Shown: positions 24,411 to 31,398, numbered from the stretch's first letter. The stretch is DNA of 31,398 nucleotides from JTS-RE9 sp964649195 (GCA_964649195.1 CAZYPK010000049.1:1-31398); one strand, 5' to 3'. The notes: generated from the sequence alone by a model not told the origin. A program made the numbers and translations.

Positions 24411-25955
24411 ATGGGACTATTCGGATTCGGCAAAAAGAAGACGGAAGGCGACACCGCCACCTCGTCCAACGGCAACGACGACGGCAAGGCCGCCCCCGGA
24501 GCCTCCGGGGGCGCCGGTGGCAATGAAGGATTCAAGCCCGACGAGCGCAAAGCCCGCGCCTGGTTCGACCGCGCCCATCAGGTGGCCGACACCAACTACG
24601 ATTACGCCATCGACAGCTTCGCCTCCGGCCTGCGGTTCCTCCCCGACGCCATGCGCGAACACGAAGCCCTCTTTGAAGTCGGCATGCGCCGCCTGGTCAA
24701 CGGCGGCAAATCGGCCGGCCTGAAGGAGACCATGTCCTCGGGCGGCAAGACGCTCGTCGAGAAAATGGCCCACGCCGAAAAACTCTGGGCCATGGACCCG
24801 CGCAACGTCAACCGCGCCCTGGCCGTCATGGAAAAAGCCGCCCAGATTCACGAGGTCGAGGATGAACTGGACCTGGGCGAAGTCGTCGTCTGGGTCGGCG
24901 AAAAGGTGATGGAGCTGAACGTCGGCAAGAAGCCCTCCAAGACCATCTTCGTCAAGGCGCTGGACCTGTTCGAAAAAGTCAAGGCCTACAAGCAGGCCGA
25001 GGAAGCGTGCCGACGGGCGATCATGCTCGACAACGACGACGGCAACCTGCTCACCAGGCTCAAGGACCTGGCGGCGCTGAAAACCATCGAGGATGCCAAC
25101 CTCAAAAAGGGCAGCACCTTCCGCGACGGCGTGAAGGACCTGGACAAGCAGAAGGCCCTCGATGAAGAGGACCAGATGAGCCACGATGAATCGGGGCACG
25201 ACCGCATCATCGCCCGCCATCGCGCCGCCTTCGAAGCCAAACGGGATGACCTTGACCTTCGTCTCAAACTCATCAAGGCCCTGGTCGCCAAGGCGGATGA
25301 TGACGCCGATGAAGAGGCCATCAAACTGCTGGAAGAGGTGTACGAATCCACCGGGCAGTATCGCTTCAAGTTCGATGTCGGCGATATCCGCATGCGGCAG
25401 ATGAATCGTCAGGGACGAATGATCCGCGAGTTCCTCAAGCAAAGCCCCAACGATCCGAGCCTGACCAAAAGCCTCGAAGACCTTCGCAAAAAGCAGCTCG
25501 AATATGAGCTGGCCGAATTCACCGAGCGGGTTCACCAGTACCCCACGGTGATGAAGCTGCGCTACGAGCTTGGCCGCCGCCTGCTCACCGCCAAGCGATA
25601 TGAGGATGCGGTCGGCGCGTTCCAGGATTCCAAGGCTGATCCGAAGATCAAGGTGCAGTCGATGGAAGCCCTGGGCATCTGCTACCTCCACATGGACTGG
25701 CTCGACCCCGCCATCGAAACGCTCGAAGAAGCGATGAAGCAGCACCAGGGCGTGGGCGATGACACCGACAAGTCGCTCAAGTATCTCTCGATGGACGCCC
25801 TGGAGCGATACGCCCGCAAGTTCAAGTCGCTCGACCACGCCAAGCGGGCCCAGGCGGTGGCCAGCACGCTGCTGCAACAGGACATCCGCTACCGCGACAT
25901 CCGCGACCGCGTGAACAAGCTGCGCGACCTGGCGGTGGAACTGACCAATGGTTGA
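24411..25955 (+). CDS. Cytoplasmic TPR-like repeat protein, function unknown
   Basis: The product has 514 aa from ATG 24411 (MGLFGFGKKKTEGD); a GTG six bases earlier is the alternative. The first 45 residues are low-complexity (Gly/Ala/Asp/Asn-rich). The rest is helical with TPR-like pairs: ADTNYDYAIDSFASGLRFLP, KALDLFEKVKAYKQAEEACR, EAIKLLEEVYESTGQYRFKF, LGRRLLTAKRYEDAVGAFQD, GICYLHMDWLDPAIETLEEA. Charged helical linkers lie between them. With no signal peptide or membrane segment it should stay in the cytoplasm. TPR-like proteins hold complexes together, but the partner is not evident from the neighbourhood. Codon use (strong G/C at third positions) suggests a well expressed core gene of the lineage. 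Confidence 0.72.
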   Translation: MGLFGFGKKKTEGDTATSSNGNDDGKAAPGASGGAGGNEGFKPDERKARAWFDRAHQVADTNYDYAIDSFASGLRFLPDAMREHEALFEVGMRRLVNGGKSAGLKETMSSGGKTLVEKMAHAEKLWAMDPRNVNRALAVMEKAAQIHEVEDELDLGEVVVWVGEKVMELNVGKKPSKTIFVKALDLFEKVKAYKQAEEACRRAIMLDNDDGNLLTRLKDLAALKTIEDANLKKGSTFRDGVKDLDKQKALDEEDQMSHDESGHDRIIARHRAAFEAKRDDLDLRLKLIKALVAKADDDADEEAIKLLEEVYESTGQYRFKFDVGDIRMRQMNRQGRMIREFLKQSPNDPSLTKSLEDLRKKQLEYELAEFTERVHQYPTVMKLRYELGRRLLTAKRYEDAVGAFQDSKADPKIKVQSMEALGICYLHMDWLDPAIETLEEAMKQHQGVGDDTDKSLKYLSMDALERYARKFKSLDHAKRAQAVASTLLQQDIRYRDIRDRVNKLRDLAVELTNG

Positions 25956-25992
25956 TGATGGGAAGAGTCATCCGAGCCGCGCTTGGGACAGG

Positions 25993-26011
25993 AGCCGCTT
26001 GCGGCTTCGCT
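25993..26011. repeat. Core of the AGCCGCAAGCGGCT hairpin repeat (reverse orientation)
   Basis: AGCCGCTTGCGGCTTCGCT is the reverse complement of the hairpin core seen at 2751, 12901 and 26914. Flanking GGGACAGG and CTCTGAT also match the other copies in reverse. It lies between the TPR-like gene and the lipoprotein gene. Confidence 0.65.
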
Positions 26012-26070
26012 CTGATTCCCGCCCCTCGTCCCCTGTTCCGCAGACGCGCAGCGAGGACGCCGCGGCTACG

Positions 26071-26592
26071 ATGTCTCCTGTCCCTTACCCCAAGCTCGGA
26101 CGCCATCTTTTCAATCACATCCGGCTCGCTTTTTCGTGTTGCGCCTTGCTCGCCGTCATGAGCTGCGACAATGCAACCGAAAGCAAAGCCTCGTTCGCCG
26201 ACAGGCCCCTGAACCTCTCGATGGTGATTCTGGAGGATGATCTGACTCCCGATTTCACCTGGGGACAAGAGGTGCTGCACCATCAGATCGGGGTCAGTGG
26301 AAAATCGCACGATGCCGGCGGCGCCGGCGTTGATGCACAGTTCGGGACCTCGTTCAATCAGATGTATTGCAAGCTCCGATTGACTGTCGAGGTGATCGAA
26401 GAGGAGTTGCTGCGCATCCACGGCGAGTACGAATCGAAACGCCCTTTGACACTCACCCTCCGAGGAACGGGCGCCACCGACGATCAGGATTTTCGCATGA
26501 CCCACCCTGCGGGAACCGGTGTCATCGAATTCACCGGACCTTTGCATTTCACATACAAAAAAGAAATCACCCCCCCGACACCGGCGGAATGA
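26071..26592 (+). CDS. Putative lipoprotein of unknown function
   Basis: The product has 173 aa from ATG 26071. The frame is open from 25948, but its first 41 codons run through the hairpin repeat at 25993-26011 and look spurious. The N-terminus has a hydrophobic segment ending LLAVMSC (Cys32), an acceptable though not ideal lipobox, so the mature protein is probably lipid-anchored. The rest has beta-rich segments (LNLSMVILEDDLTPDFTWGQ, YCKLRLTVEVIEEELLRIHG, RPLTLTLRGTGATDDQDFRM). Its end overlaps moaD by 26 bases, tail to tail. No family is recognised, and no ribosome-binding site is obvious. Confidence 0.5.
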   Translation: MSPVPYPKLGRHLFNHIRLAFSCCALLAVMSCDNATESKASFADRPLNLSMVILEDDLTPDFTWGQEVLHHQIGVSGKSHDAGGAGVDAQFGTSFNQMYCKLRLTVEVIEEELLRIHGEYESKRPLTLTLRGTGATDDQDFRMTHPAGTGVIEFTGPLHFTYKKEITPPTPAE

Positions 26593-26812
26593 TCGCCACC
26601 TCATCCCCTTCGCGCAGCACATCCCCCGCCTGCGCGTATTCCAGATTCACCGCCACCGCCAGCCTGTCGCGCATCGCCGCGATCGGTTCGTACTCCTGCG
26701 CCAGTGCGACCAGCAACATCGCCACGTTCGCATCAGGCGGCAGCATCACATCGACAACGCCTGCGCCGATGCGCTGCGCCAGGACACCGAAAAGCTGAAC
26801 GTGAATCGTCAT
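26567..26812 (-). CDS. moaD: Molybdopterin synthase sulfur carrier subunit
   Basis: The product has 81 aa from ATG 26812 (MTIHVQLFGVLAQRIG); an ATG at 26833 would add MERRRII. MoaD has a ubiquitin-like fold and carries a thiocarboxylate on its C-terminal Gly-Gly. With MoaE it converts cyclic pyranopterin monophosphate to molybdopterin. The hallmark end VAIIPPVSGG is present, and the length matches the family. moeA lies about 245 bases upstream on the same strand, and the gap is filled by repeats. moaE and moaC are not in the window. Confidence 0.9.
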   Translation of the reverse strand: MTIHVQLFGVLAQRIGAGVVDVMLPPDANVAMLLVALAQEYEPIAAMRDRLAVAVNLEYAQAGDVLREGDEVAIIPPVSGG

Positions 26813-26874
26813 GATGATGCGCCGCCTCTCCATTAGTCCCGGTAAGCCGGGGGATATCCGGGGGCTAACAGCCT

Positions 26875-27057
26875 GTTGAAAAAGAGGTCAGAGGACAGAG
26901 GTCAGAAGTCAGAGCGAAGCCGCAAGCGGCTGTGGGTTTCTTCCTGTCTCCTGTCTCCTGTCTCCTGTCCCCTGTCTCCTGTCCCCTGTCCCCTGTCTCC
27001 TGTCCCCTGTCTCCTGTCCCCTGTTTCCTGTCCCCTGTTTCCTGTCCCCTGCCCTCC
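26875..27057. repeat. Second, longer copy of the GTTGAA repeat element with expanded heptad array
   Basis: It starts GTTGAAAAAG and contains the hairpin core GCGAAGCCGCAAGCGGCT (26914-26931) and TTCTTCCTGTCTCCTGT like the copy at 12871. It then expands into a heptanucleotide array. The opposite terminal repeat is not found; the array runs up to the moeA stop codon (27060-27058). Confidence 0.6.
26944..27048. repeat. Heptanucleotide tandem array, 15 units of CTGTCYC type
   Basis: Fifteen consecutive 7-bp units, variants of CTGTCTC, CTGTCCC and CTGTTTC, run without interruption; a degenerate sixteenth follows. Units alternate irregularly, so it grew by slippage or unequal exchange. Read on the minus strand it yields a spurious TGDRGQE-type repeat peptide. 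Confidence 0.85.
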
Positions 27058-28419
27058 TCACCGCACCAGCGGCAGAAAGTCCACCGTCGTTCCCGCCTCG
27101 ATCGGTTCATCGGTCCGGGGCAACCGCACAAAACCATCGGCGGTTGCCGTGTGAATCAGATCGCCCGACCCCTGCCAGTGGATCACGCTCGCGCCGCCGT
27201 CGCGTTGCATCCTTGCCGCACGGAACACCTCGCGTTTGCTCGTCGCCTTCACCGGCTGGGCCAGCGTCACCCGACGCCAGGGCAACGCCGCGCCATCCGC
27301 ATCGCCCATCAGCATCCGACGAACCACCGGCCAGGCGAACAGGTGGGCCGTCGCCAGCACACTGACGGGATTGCCAGGCAGACCGAGGACGAGTTTGGAA
27401 GGGAATTGGGATTTCGGATTTCGGATTTCGGATTTGCAAGATGCGGAACGCGCGCCGGTGCCTTTCATGCCTTCAAATCCGAAATCCGAAATCCCCAATA
27501 AATCCGAAATCGTTCCATCTCCGCACACCAGCACCGGCCTGCCCGGCTGGATCGCCACGCCTTTGATGATCGTACCAAGCCCCAGTTTCGACCACGCCCA
27601 GGGCAGCCAGTCGCGCTGGCCGGCGCTGATGCCGCCGTTGGTGATGACCAGGTGCGAATGCGAAAGGGCTTCGCGTGCCGCGGCACGGGTCTGTTCGGGA
27701 TCATCACCCACATGCGCATGTTCGAGCAGCGGCGTGCCCAGGGCCGCGAAGAAGGCGGCGAGCATCGGACCGTTGGAGTTGCGAATCTGCTGCGGGCCAA
27801 GTCGGTCCGTGGTGGTGGCGGGATCGACCACTTCATCGCCGGTGGTCAGCAGCGTGATGCGCGGCTGCTGCGCAACGGTGAGCCTCGTGGCGCCGACCGC
27901 CGCCGCGATGCCGATGTGCTGCGGCCCGATGAGCGTGCCGGCGGCGAGCACGACATCATCACGTTTCGCATCCGCCGCCTGCCGATGGATGTGTTGCCCC
28001 GGCTTGAAAACCGCTTCGTGAAAACGAACACGCTCGCTCCCGCCTTCCTTCATCACCTGGGCCTGCTCGATCGGAATCACCGCATCGAACGGCCCGAACA
28101 CCGGCGCCCCGGTGGCGATGCGGATCACCCCCGACCGCCCTTCCCCTTCGCCCAGCAGCCTGCCCCCCGCCGCGACGCCGCCGGTCACGTCGTACCACGT
28201 TCCCGCCTGAATCCGCGAACCGATCACCGCAAAGCCATCCATCGCCGACCGATGAAACGGCGGCTGATCCCGGTCCGTCTTCACCGCCTCGCGCAGCACC
28301 CGCCCCAACGCCTGCATCAGCGGCGCCGTGCAACTCCCCAGCGGCGGCACATGAGCCAGCACGCGGGCCAGCGCCTCGTCATACCCCGGCAAGCAAGCCT
28401 GTGAATCGGTTGATGACAT
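27058..28419 (-). CDS. moeA: Molybdopterin molybdenumtransferase with an in-frame repeat insertion
   Basis: The product has 453 aa from ATG 28419 (MSSTDSQACLPGYDEALARV); the frame upstream runs into an inverted repeat. MoeA inserts molybdate into adenylated molybdopterin. Signatures present: PPFHRSAMDGFAV (53-65), ATGAPVFGPFDAVIPIE (102-118), TTGDEV (192-197), SNGPML, NGGISAGQRDW (261-271) and LGLPGNPVSV (345-354). Between GRPVLVCGDGT and SKLVLGLPGNP there are about 38 residues (about 304-341) that the family lacks. They read ISDFGF and SEIRNPKS, which are translations of GGATTTC repeats. The insertion keeps the frame, so the gene may still work with a surface loop. The heptad array ends at the stop codon. 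Confidence 0.9.
   Translation of the reverse strand: MSSTDSQACLPGYDEALARVLAHVPPLGSCTAPLMQALGRVLREAVKTDRDQPPFHRSAMDGFAVIGSRIQAGTWYDVTGGVAAGGRLLGEGEGRSGVIRIATGAPVFGPFDAVIPIEQAQVMKEGGSERVRFHEAVFKPGQHIHRQAADAKRDDVVLAAGTLIGPQHIGIAAAVGATRLTVAQQPRITLLTTGDEVVDPATTTDRLGPQQIRNSNGPMLAAFFAALGTPLLEHAHVGDDPEQTRAAAREALSHSHLVITNGGISAGQRDWLPWAWSKLGLGTIIKGVAIQPGRPVLVCGDGTISDLLGISDFGFEGMKGTGARSASCKSEIRNPKSQFPSKLVLGLPGNPVSVLATAHLFAWPVVRRMLMGDADGAALPWRRVTLAQPVKATSKREVFRAARMQRDGGASVIHWQGSGDLIHTATADGFVRLPRTDEPIEAGTTVDFLPLVR
27408..27511. repeat. GGATTTC inverted-repeat element inside moeA
   Basis: The left arm GGGATTTCGGATTTCGGATT (27408 on) continues to 27435. The right arm AAATCCGAAATCCGAAATCC (27475-27494) and a further AAATCCGAAATC (27500-27511) are its reverse complement. 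At least 21 bases pair perfectly around a core of about 39 bases. The whole element lies within coding sequence. Confidence 0.8.
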
Positions 28420-28462
28420 GCGGCCATCGTATCGGATGTCCGGCCGGGGTTTGAGCAGTTTG

Positions 28463-28577
28463 GGGTGGCTGGGGCTGAGGCTCTGCGAAGCCCCGGCCAG
28501 GCGCACGAAGCAAGGTGAAGCAACTGATAGCTGGTGGTCCTTGGGCCGGGGCTTCGCGGACTCAGCCCCAGCCACCC
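28463..28577. repeat. Long inverted repeat between moeA and the Thr-Pro lipoprotein gene
   Basis: The left arm 28463-28498 (GGGTGGCTGGGGCTGAG, then CGAAGCCCCGGCC) and the right arm 28544-28577 are reverse complements over 17 and 13 bases, separated by a small internal bulge. The 45-base spacer has no coding content. The element fills most of the 239 bases between the two divergent genes. Confidence 0.75.
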
Positions 28578-28658
28578 AGCCTGCTCCTTCGGCTCTCCCT
28601 GCTCCCCCGGCATCGATCCATTACAATGAATCCGCCGTTTCTTCACCGAGGTGAGCCG

Positions 28659-29858
28659 ATGATTTTTCGCGTGCTGCTGTTGATCCTGAGTTCGGCGATG
28701 CTTTCGGGCTTTGCCGGTTGCGATGATTCCTCCACGCCCTCTCCGAAGCCGAAGGAGGAGAGCGCCGGTTCATCGGATGACACGCAGCTATCCGTCTTCA
28801 CCCATGCCAATGTTCCGGAGGTGGGACGATTGATCGATGATCTGTCGCTTCGGATTATTGTTGATCAGCAGAGCAGGCTTGACGAAATAGTGAGCGACCT
28901 CCGCCTGGTGGGGCGCGATCCGGCGAAAAATGAGAAGTATCGTCAACAATCCGAAGTGATCCGCCAGTTGCAGAAGGTGTTCGAGGAAGTGAAGGAACTG
29001 CGGGCGGACACGTACCTCCGCTACCGCGCGCATCTGCGTTCACCCGACAGCGAAGCGCAGGGGATGGCGATGATTCTGGACGAGGCGACTGCCGAGACAA
29101 TGAGGTTTCGGGAGGTGATCATGGCGATTCTTGACGGGACGCTCCCGGTGCTCCCGACACCAACACCGATACCAACGCCAACGCCAACGCCGACGCCGAC
29201 ACCAACACCGACACCGACGCCAACGCCGACCCCAACCCCAACGCCAACCCCAACACCGCGCCCCGCCCCGACACCGACGCCGCCAAGGACGCTGCGCGTC
29301 GCCGTGTTGCCGTTGCACAACCGATCAGGGGTGTATCTCACGATGACCCAGCCGGTGTTCACGGGCGCGGCGAACAATCGGTTCACGGTGAAGGCGCCCT
29401 TCGATCAATACGCCCACGGCCCGCGTACCGTGCTGGAGACATGGGTCGCGCCGCTGGGCGCAGCCATGATCGGGCGAGGCGATGTCGATGGCCGGATCAT
29501 CACCCCGACGCCCGCCGCCGCCACGCGCGGCTTCGACGCCGCCGGCGCCATCGCCCACGGCATCGACCTGCAAGCCACCCACATCCTCACCGGCCGCATC
29601 GACGCCATCACCGCCTCCAAGCGCAGCGAAAATGGACGCGATGTCTTCGATGTGCAGGTGAAGTTCCGCATCGACCTGCTGCGCATCAGCGACCGCGGCA
29701 CGCCGGCCTCGCAGGAATACACCTTCAACGAGGTCATCCTCGCCTCGCAGTTCCGCGGCCTCTCCGACACGACCATCGCCGCCCGCATCGTGCGCGGCAT
29801 GACGACAATGGTGAAAAATGACAAGGCGTTTGCGCAGAAGGTCCGGCAGACCTGGTGA
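28659..29858 (+). CDS. Lipoprotein with Thr-Pro linker and C-terminal CsgG/LpoB-like domain
   Basis: The product has 399 aa from ATG 28659, with GAGGTGA upstream. The frame is open from 28515, but that part lies in the inverted repeat. The signal sequence (MIFRVLLLILSSAMLSGFAG) ends at Cys21, a likely lipid-attachment site. Residues 50-160 are helical (VIRQLQKVFEEVKELRAD) and may form a coiled coil. Residues about 167-208 are almost pure Thr-Pro repeats, an extended, stiff spacer. The C-terminal 190 residues start TLRVAVLPLHNRSGVYL and contain GIDLQATHILTGRIDAI and TFNEVILASQF. This order resembles the CsgG/FlgO/LpoB fold, in which envelope lipoproteins reach through the wall to bind partners. 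The fold call is by pattern only. The role is probably in the cell envelope. Confidence 0.68.
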   Translation: MIFRVLLLILSSAMLSGFAGCDDSSTPSPKPKEESAGSSDDTQLSVFTHANVPEVGRLIDDLSLRIIVDQQSRLDEIVSDLRLVGRDPAKNEKYRQQSEVIRQLQKVFEEVKELRADTYLRYRAHLRSPDSEAQGMAMILDEATAETMRFREVIMAILDGTLPVLPTPTPIPTPTPTPTPTPTPTPTPTPTPTPTPTPTPRPAPTPTPPRTLRVAVLPLHNRSGVYLTMTQPVFTGAANNRFTVKAPFDQYAHGPRTVLETWVAPLGAAMIGRGDVDGRIITPTPAAATRGFDAAGAIAHGIDLQATHILTGRIDAITASKRSENGRDVFDVQVKFRIDLLRISDRGTPASQEYTFNEVILASQFRGLSDTTIAARIVRGMTTMVKNDKAFAQKVRQTW

Positions 29859-29883
29859 ACGATGCCGATCAAGGAATGGGTTC

Positions 29884-30327
29884 GTGAATGAAATGCCTGT
29901 CAAGAAGCGTCTTTCGTGGCGAGTCCGCATGGTTTTGGGATGCGTTCTGACCGTGTTCTTTCTGACGATCATCCATGTAATAAATGCTTCCAATGCTTGG
30001 CAGCCGAAAGCACAACCTCTCAAGGAGACCGCACATGAAACTTTCACCGCTTCACAATCCTTCAAGACGGGGTCGCGGCAGTTGTGTTTTCCCGGCAATT
30101 CTTGTTCAAGTGTTGTTCGCCGTCACCGCGTCAACAGCATGCGCCGACGAAAAGCCGTCGCTCACCATCACCTGGCAGAAAAACATCCTCACCATCGCCG
30201 GCGACCATCTGCCCGGACCGATCACCATCAACTATCTCGAAGCCTACTGCCGGCCCGGCTCCACCGACCGCGACTGGCACGAGACCGTCATCGGCCACAG
30301 GACGGAACCGGTCGAAGCCGGCGATGA
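29884..30327 (+). CDS. Doubtful small membrane-anchored ORF overlapping the next gene
   Basis: A GTG at 29884 has AAGGA eight bases upstream and begins MNEMPVKKRLSWRVRMVLGC, followed by a good membrane segment (VLTVFFLTIIHVI). The frame then runs over the start of the 30035 gene and becomes His/Arg-rich, as expected for a wrong frame. The N-terminal 45 residues look real; the rest does not. It may be a truncated gene start, or a leader whose end has been lost. Confidence 0.25.
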   Translation: MNEMPVKKRLSWRVRMVLGCVLTVFFLTIIHVINASNAWQPKAQPLKETAHETFTASQSFKTGSRQLCFPGNSCSSVVRRHRVNSMRRRKAVAHHHLAEKHPHHRRRPSARTDHHQLSRSLLPARLHRPRLARDRHRPQDGTGRSRR

Positions 30328-30922
30328 CAGGAAACGGATCAGGCTCAAGTGTACGCTCAAGGATGGCGTGACGGTGGAGCACACCATCACCGCGGGGGAG
30401 GACGAGGTGGACTTCCGGCTCACCGCCCACAACCCGACGGACAAGGAATCGGCGGCCCACTGGGCCCAGCCTTGCATCCGCGTGGACCAATTCGTCGGCG
30501 TGCCTTCCAAGGGATCGAGCGAGGAATATCTGCCCAAGTCGTTCATCTATGTCGAGGGCAAACTGTCGCGCATGCCCACGCAGCCCTGGGCGAAAAAGGC
30601 CCGCTACATTCCGGGCCAGGTCTATGCCCCCAGGGGCGTGCCGCGCGAGGATGTGAACCCGCGCCCGCTCTCGGAGATCGTGCCCAGCAACGGACTCATC
30701 GGCTGCTTCAGCAAGGATGAGAAGATGATTTTCGCCACCGCGTTCGAGCCTTACCAGGAACTGTTTCAGGGCGTGATCGTCTGCCTGCATTCGGACTTCC
30801 GCATCGGCGGCCTCAAGGCCGGCGAAACGAAACAGATTCGCGGGAAGGTTTACCTGATGAAGAACGACGAGAAGGCGCTGCTGATGCGCTATGCGAAGGA
30901 CTTTCCCGAACAGGTGAAATGA
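30035..30922 (+). CDS. Exported protein of unknown function, probably beta-rich
   Basis: The product has 295 aa from ATG 30035, with AAGGAG seven bases upstream; an in-frame ATG 51 bases earlier lacks such a site. The signal peptide (SCVFPAILVQVLFAVTASTA) ends near CADEK. The mature protein is beta-rich: SLTITWQKNILTIAGDHLPG, EAYCRPGSTDRDWHETVIGH, RIRLKCTLKDGVTVEHTITA, VDFRLTAHNPTDKESAAHWA. The C-terminal part has SNGLIGCFSKDEKMIFATAF and GVIVCLHSDFRIGGLKAGET, which I recall as strongly conserved in planctomycete exported proteins of unknown role. The sandwich-like pattern would fit a carbohydrate-binding or mutarotase-like fold, but that is a guess. It is followed directly by the tandem repeat. 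Confidence 0.7.
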   Translation: MKLSPLHNPSRRGRGSCVFPAILVQVLFAVTASTACADEKPSLTITWQKNILTIAGDHLPGPITINYLEAYCRPGSTDRDWHETVIGHRTEPVEAGDDRKRIRLKCTLKDGVTVEHTITAGEDEVDFRLTAHNPTDKESAAHWAQPCIRVDQFVGVPSKGSSEEYLPKSFIYVEGKLSRMPTQPWAKKARYIPGQVYAPRGVPREDVNPRPLSEIVPSNGLIGCFSKDEKMIFATAFEPYQELFQGVIVCLHSDFRIGGLKAGETKQIRGKVYLMKNDEKALLMRYAKDFPEQVK

Positions 30923-30937
30923 GAGTGTGTGTGAAAC

Positions 30938-31398
30938 AGCCGCGACTCAACGAGTCGCGGAGATGAACAGCCTGAAGGGGCGCTCGATCGCGCGGCGAAG
31001 GTGCGGCGACGGCAGCGGGCGAAGTTGTCGTGTCGGGATCGAACGGGAAGCGCGAGGGTGCTCGAGGCTGAAAGCACAGGGCAAGCATCACCACCCTTGA
31101 GGCTGTTCACGTCCGCGACGTGTTACGTCGCGGCTCTGTCGAGCCGCGACTCAACGAGTCGCGGACGTAAACAGCCTGAAGGGGCGCTCGATCGCGCGGC
31201 GAAGGTGCGGCGACGGCAGCGGGCGAAGTTGTCGTGTCGGGATCGAACGGGAAGCGCGAGGGTGCTCGAGGCTGAAAGCACAGGGCAAGCATCACCACCC
31301 TTGAGGCTGTTCACGTCCGCGACGTGTTACGTCGCGGCTCTGTCGAGCCGCGACTCAACGAGTCGCGGACGTAAACAGCCTGAAGGGGCGCTCGATCG
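30938..31398. repeat. 204-bp tandem repeat with paired perfect hairpins, continuing past the window
   Basis: Landmarks recur every 204 bases: AGCCGCGACTCAACGAGTCG at 30938, 31142 and 31346, and CCTGAAGGGG at 30971, 31175 and 31379. The window holds about 2.3 units. Each unit has the hairpins CCGCGACTC-AAC-GAGTCGCGG and CCGCGACGT-GTT-ACGTCGCGG, plus a unique spacer. Units are almost identical, differing near GGAGATGAACAG against GGACGTAAACAG. Open frames inside the unit are low-complexity and not considered genes. Confidence 0.9.

Noticed and set aside
24417..25877. 486-codon minus-strand open frame
   Set aside because: Complement of the TPR-like gene; composition is a mirror of Asp/Lys/Ala codons.
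26944..27048. Heptad array considered as CRISPR
   Set aside because: Units are 7 bp with no spacers, and there are no cas genes.
26865..27137. Minus-strand frame with TGDRGQE repeats considered as a gene
   Set aside because: It is a translation of the heptad array plus the 3' end of moeA in another frame.
29157..29284. ACNCCN repeat considered as a non-coding microsatellite
   Set aside because: It is in frame inside the lipoprotein gene and encodes a Thr-Pro spacer.
30813..31314. Repeated short frames (MVMLALCFQPRAP) in the tandem array
   Set aside because: They recur only because the DNA repeats, and they lack start signals and domain features.

Overview
The window looks like a GC-rich piece of a Planctomycetota genome, most likely from the Phycisphaerae side of the phylum. 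This rests on general character: many secreted proteins of no recognised family, an RHS/YD-repeat protein, a giant alpha-2-macroglobulin-like protein, and intergenic regions full of small inverted repeats. A run of 10 Ns (18212-18221) marks a scaffold join, so this is a draft or metagenome assembly. No rRNA, tRNA or CRISPR array was seen.

Left part (1-11480). On the minus strand a likely operon starts from a good promoter at 11480-11453. It encodes, in order, an exported repeat-rich (TPR-like) protein whose reading frame is broken near its N-terminus, an exported 597-aa protein, an exported 356-aa protein, a 605-aa protein that shares its N-terminal domain with the 597-aa protein but lacks a signal peptide, and two paralogous small exported HEAT-like proteins. 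A short orphan copy of the 605-aa protein's C-terminus lies between the two HEAT-like genes, so the unit [605-aa protein + HEAT-like protein] was once duplicated. Further left are a plus-strand exported protein with two tandem homologous domains and a 5'-truncated RHS/YD-repeat frame running off the window.

Middle part (11592-14912). Threonine ammonia-lyase (ilvA) and a small protein with an internal repeat are followed by a scrapyard: a MITE-like element with about 32-bp terminal inverted repeats, a PIN-toxin remnant, an apparently intact nucleotidyltransferase/partner pair of toxin-antitoxin type, and a glycosyltransferase C-terminal remnant. Palindromes of the form AGTAGTC-N-GACTACT punctuate this stretch.

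Giant gene (14912-21350). One alpha-2-macroglobulin-like secreted protein of at least 2,140 residues is split by the N gap.

Defence and housekeeping (21490-28419). A compact Type II restriction-modification locus has a controller-like XRE protein, a DPPY methyltransferase and a PD-(D/E)XK endonuclease, with a promoter and possible C-box in front of the methyltransferase. It is followed by dapB, a cytoplasmic TPR-like protein, a putative lipoprotein, moaD and moeA. moeA carries an in-frame inverted-repeat insertion, and a heptanucleotide array ends at its stop codon.

Right end (28463-31398). A long inverted repeat lies upstream of a Thr-Pro-linker lipoprotein, followed by a conserved-looking exported protein, then a 204-bp tandem repeat rich in perfect hairpins that continues past the window edge.
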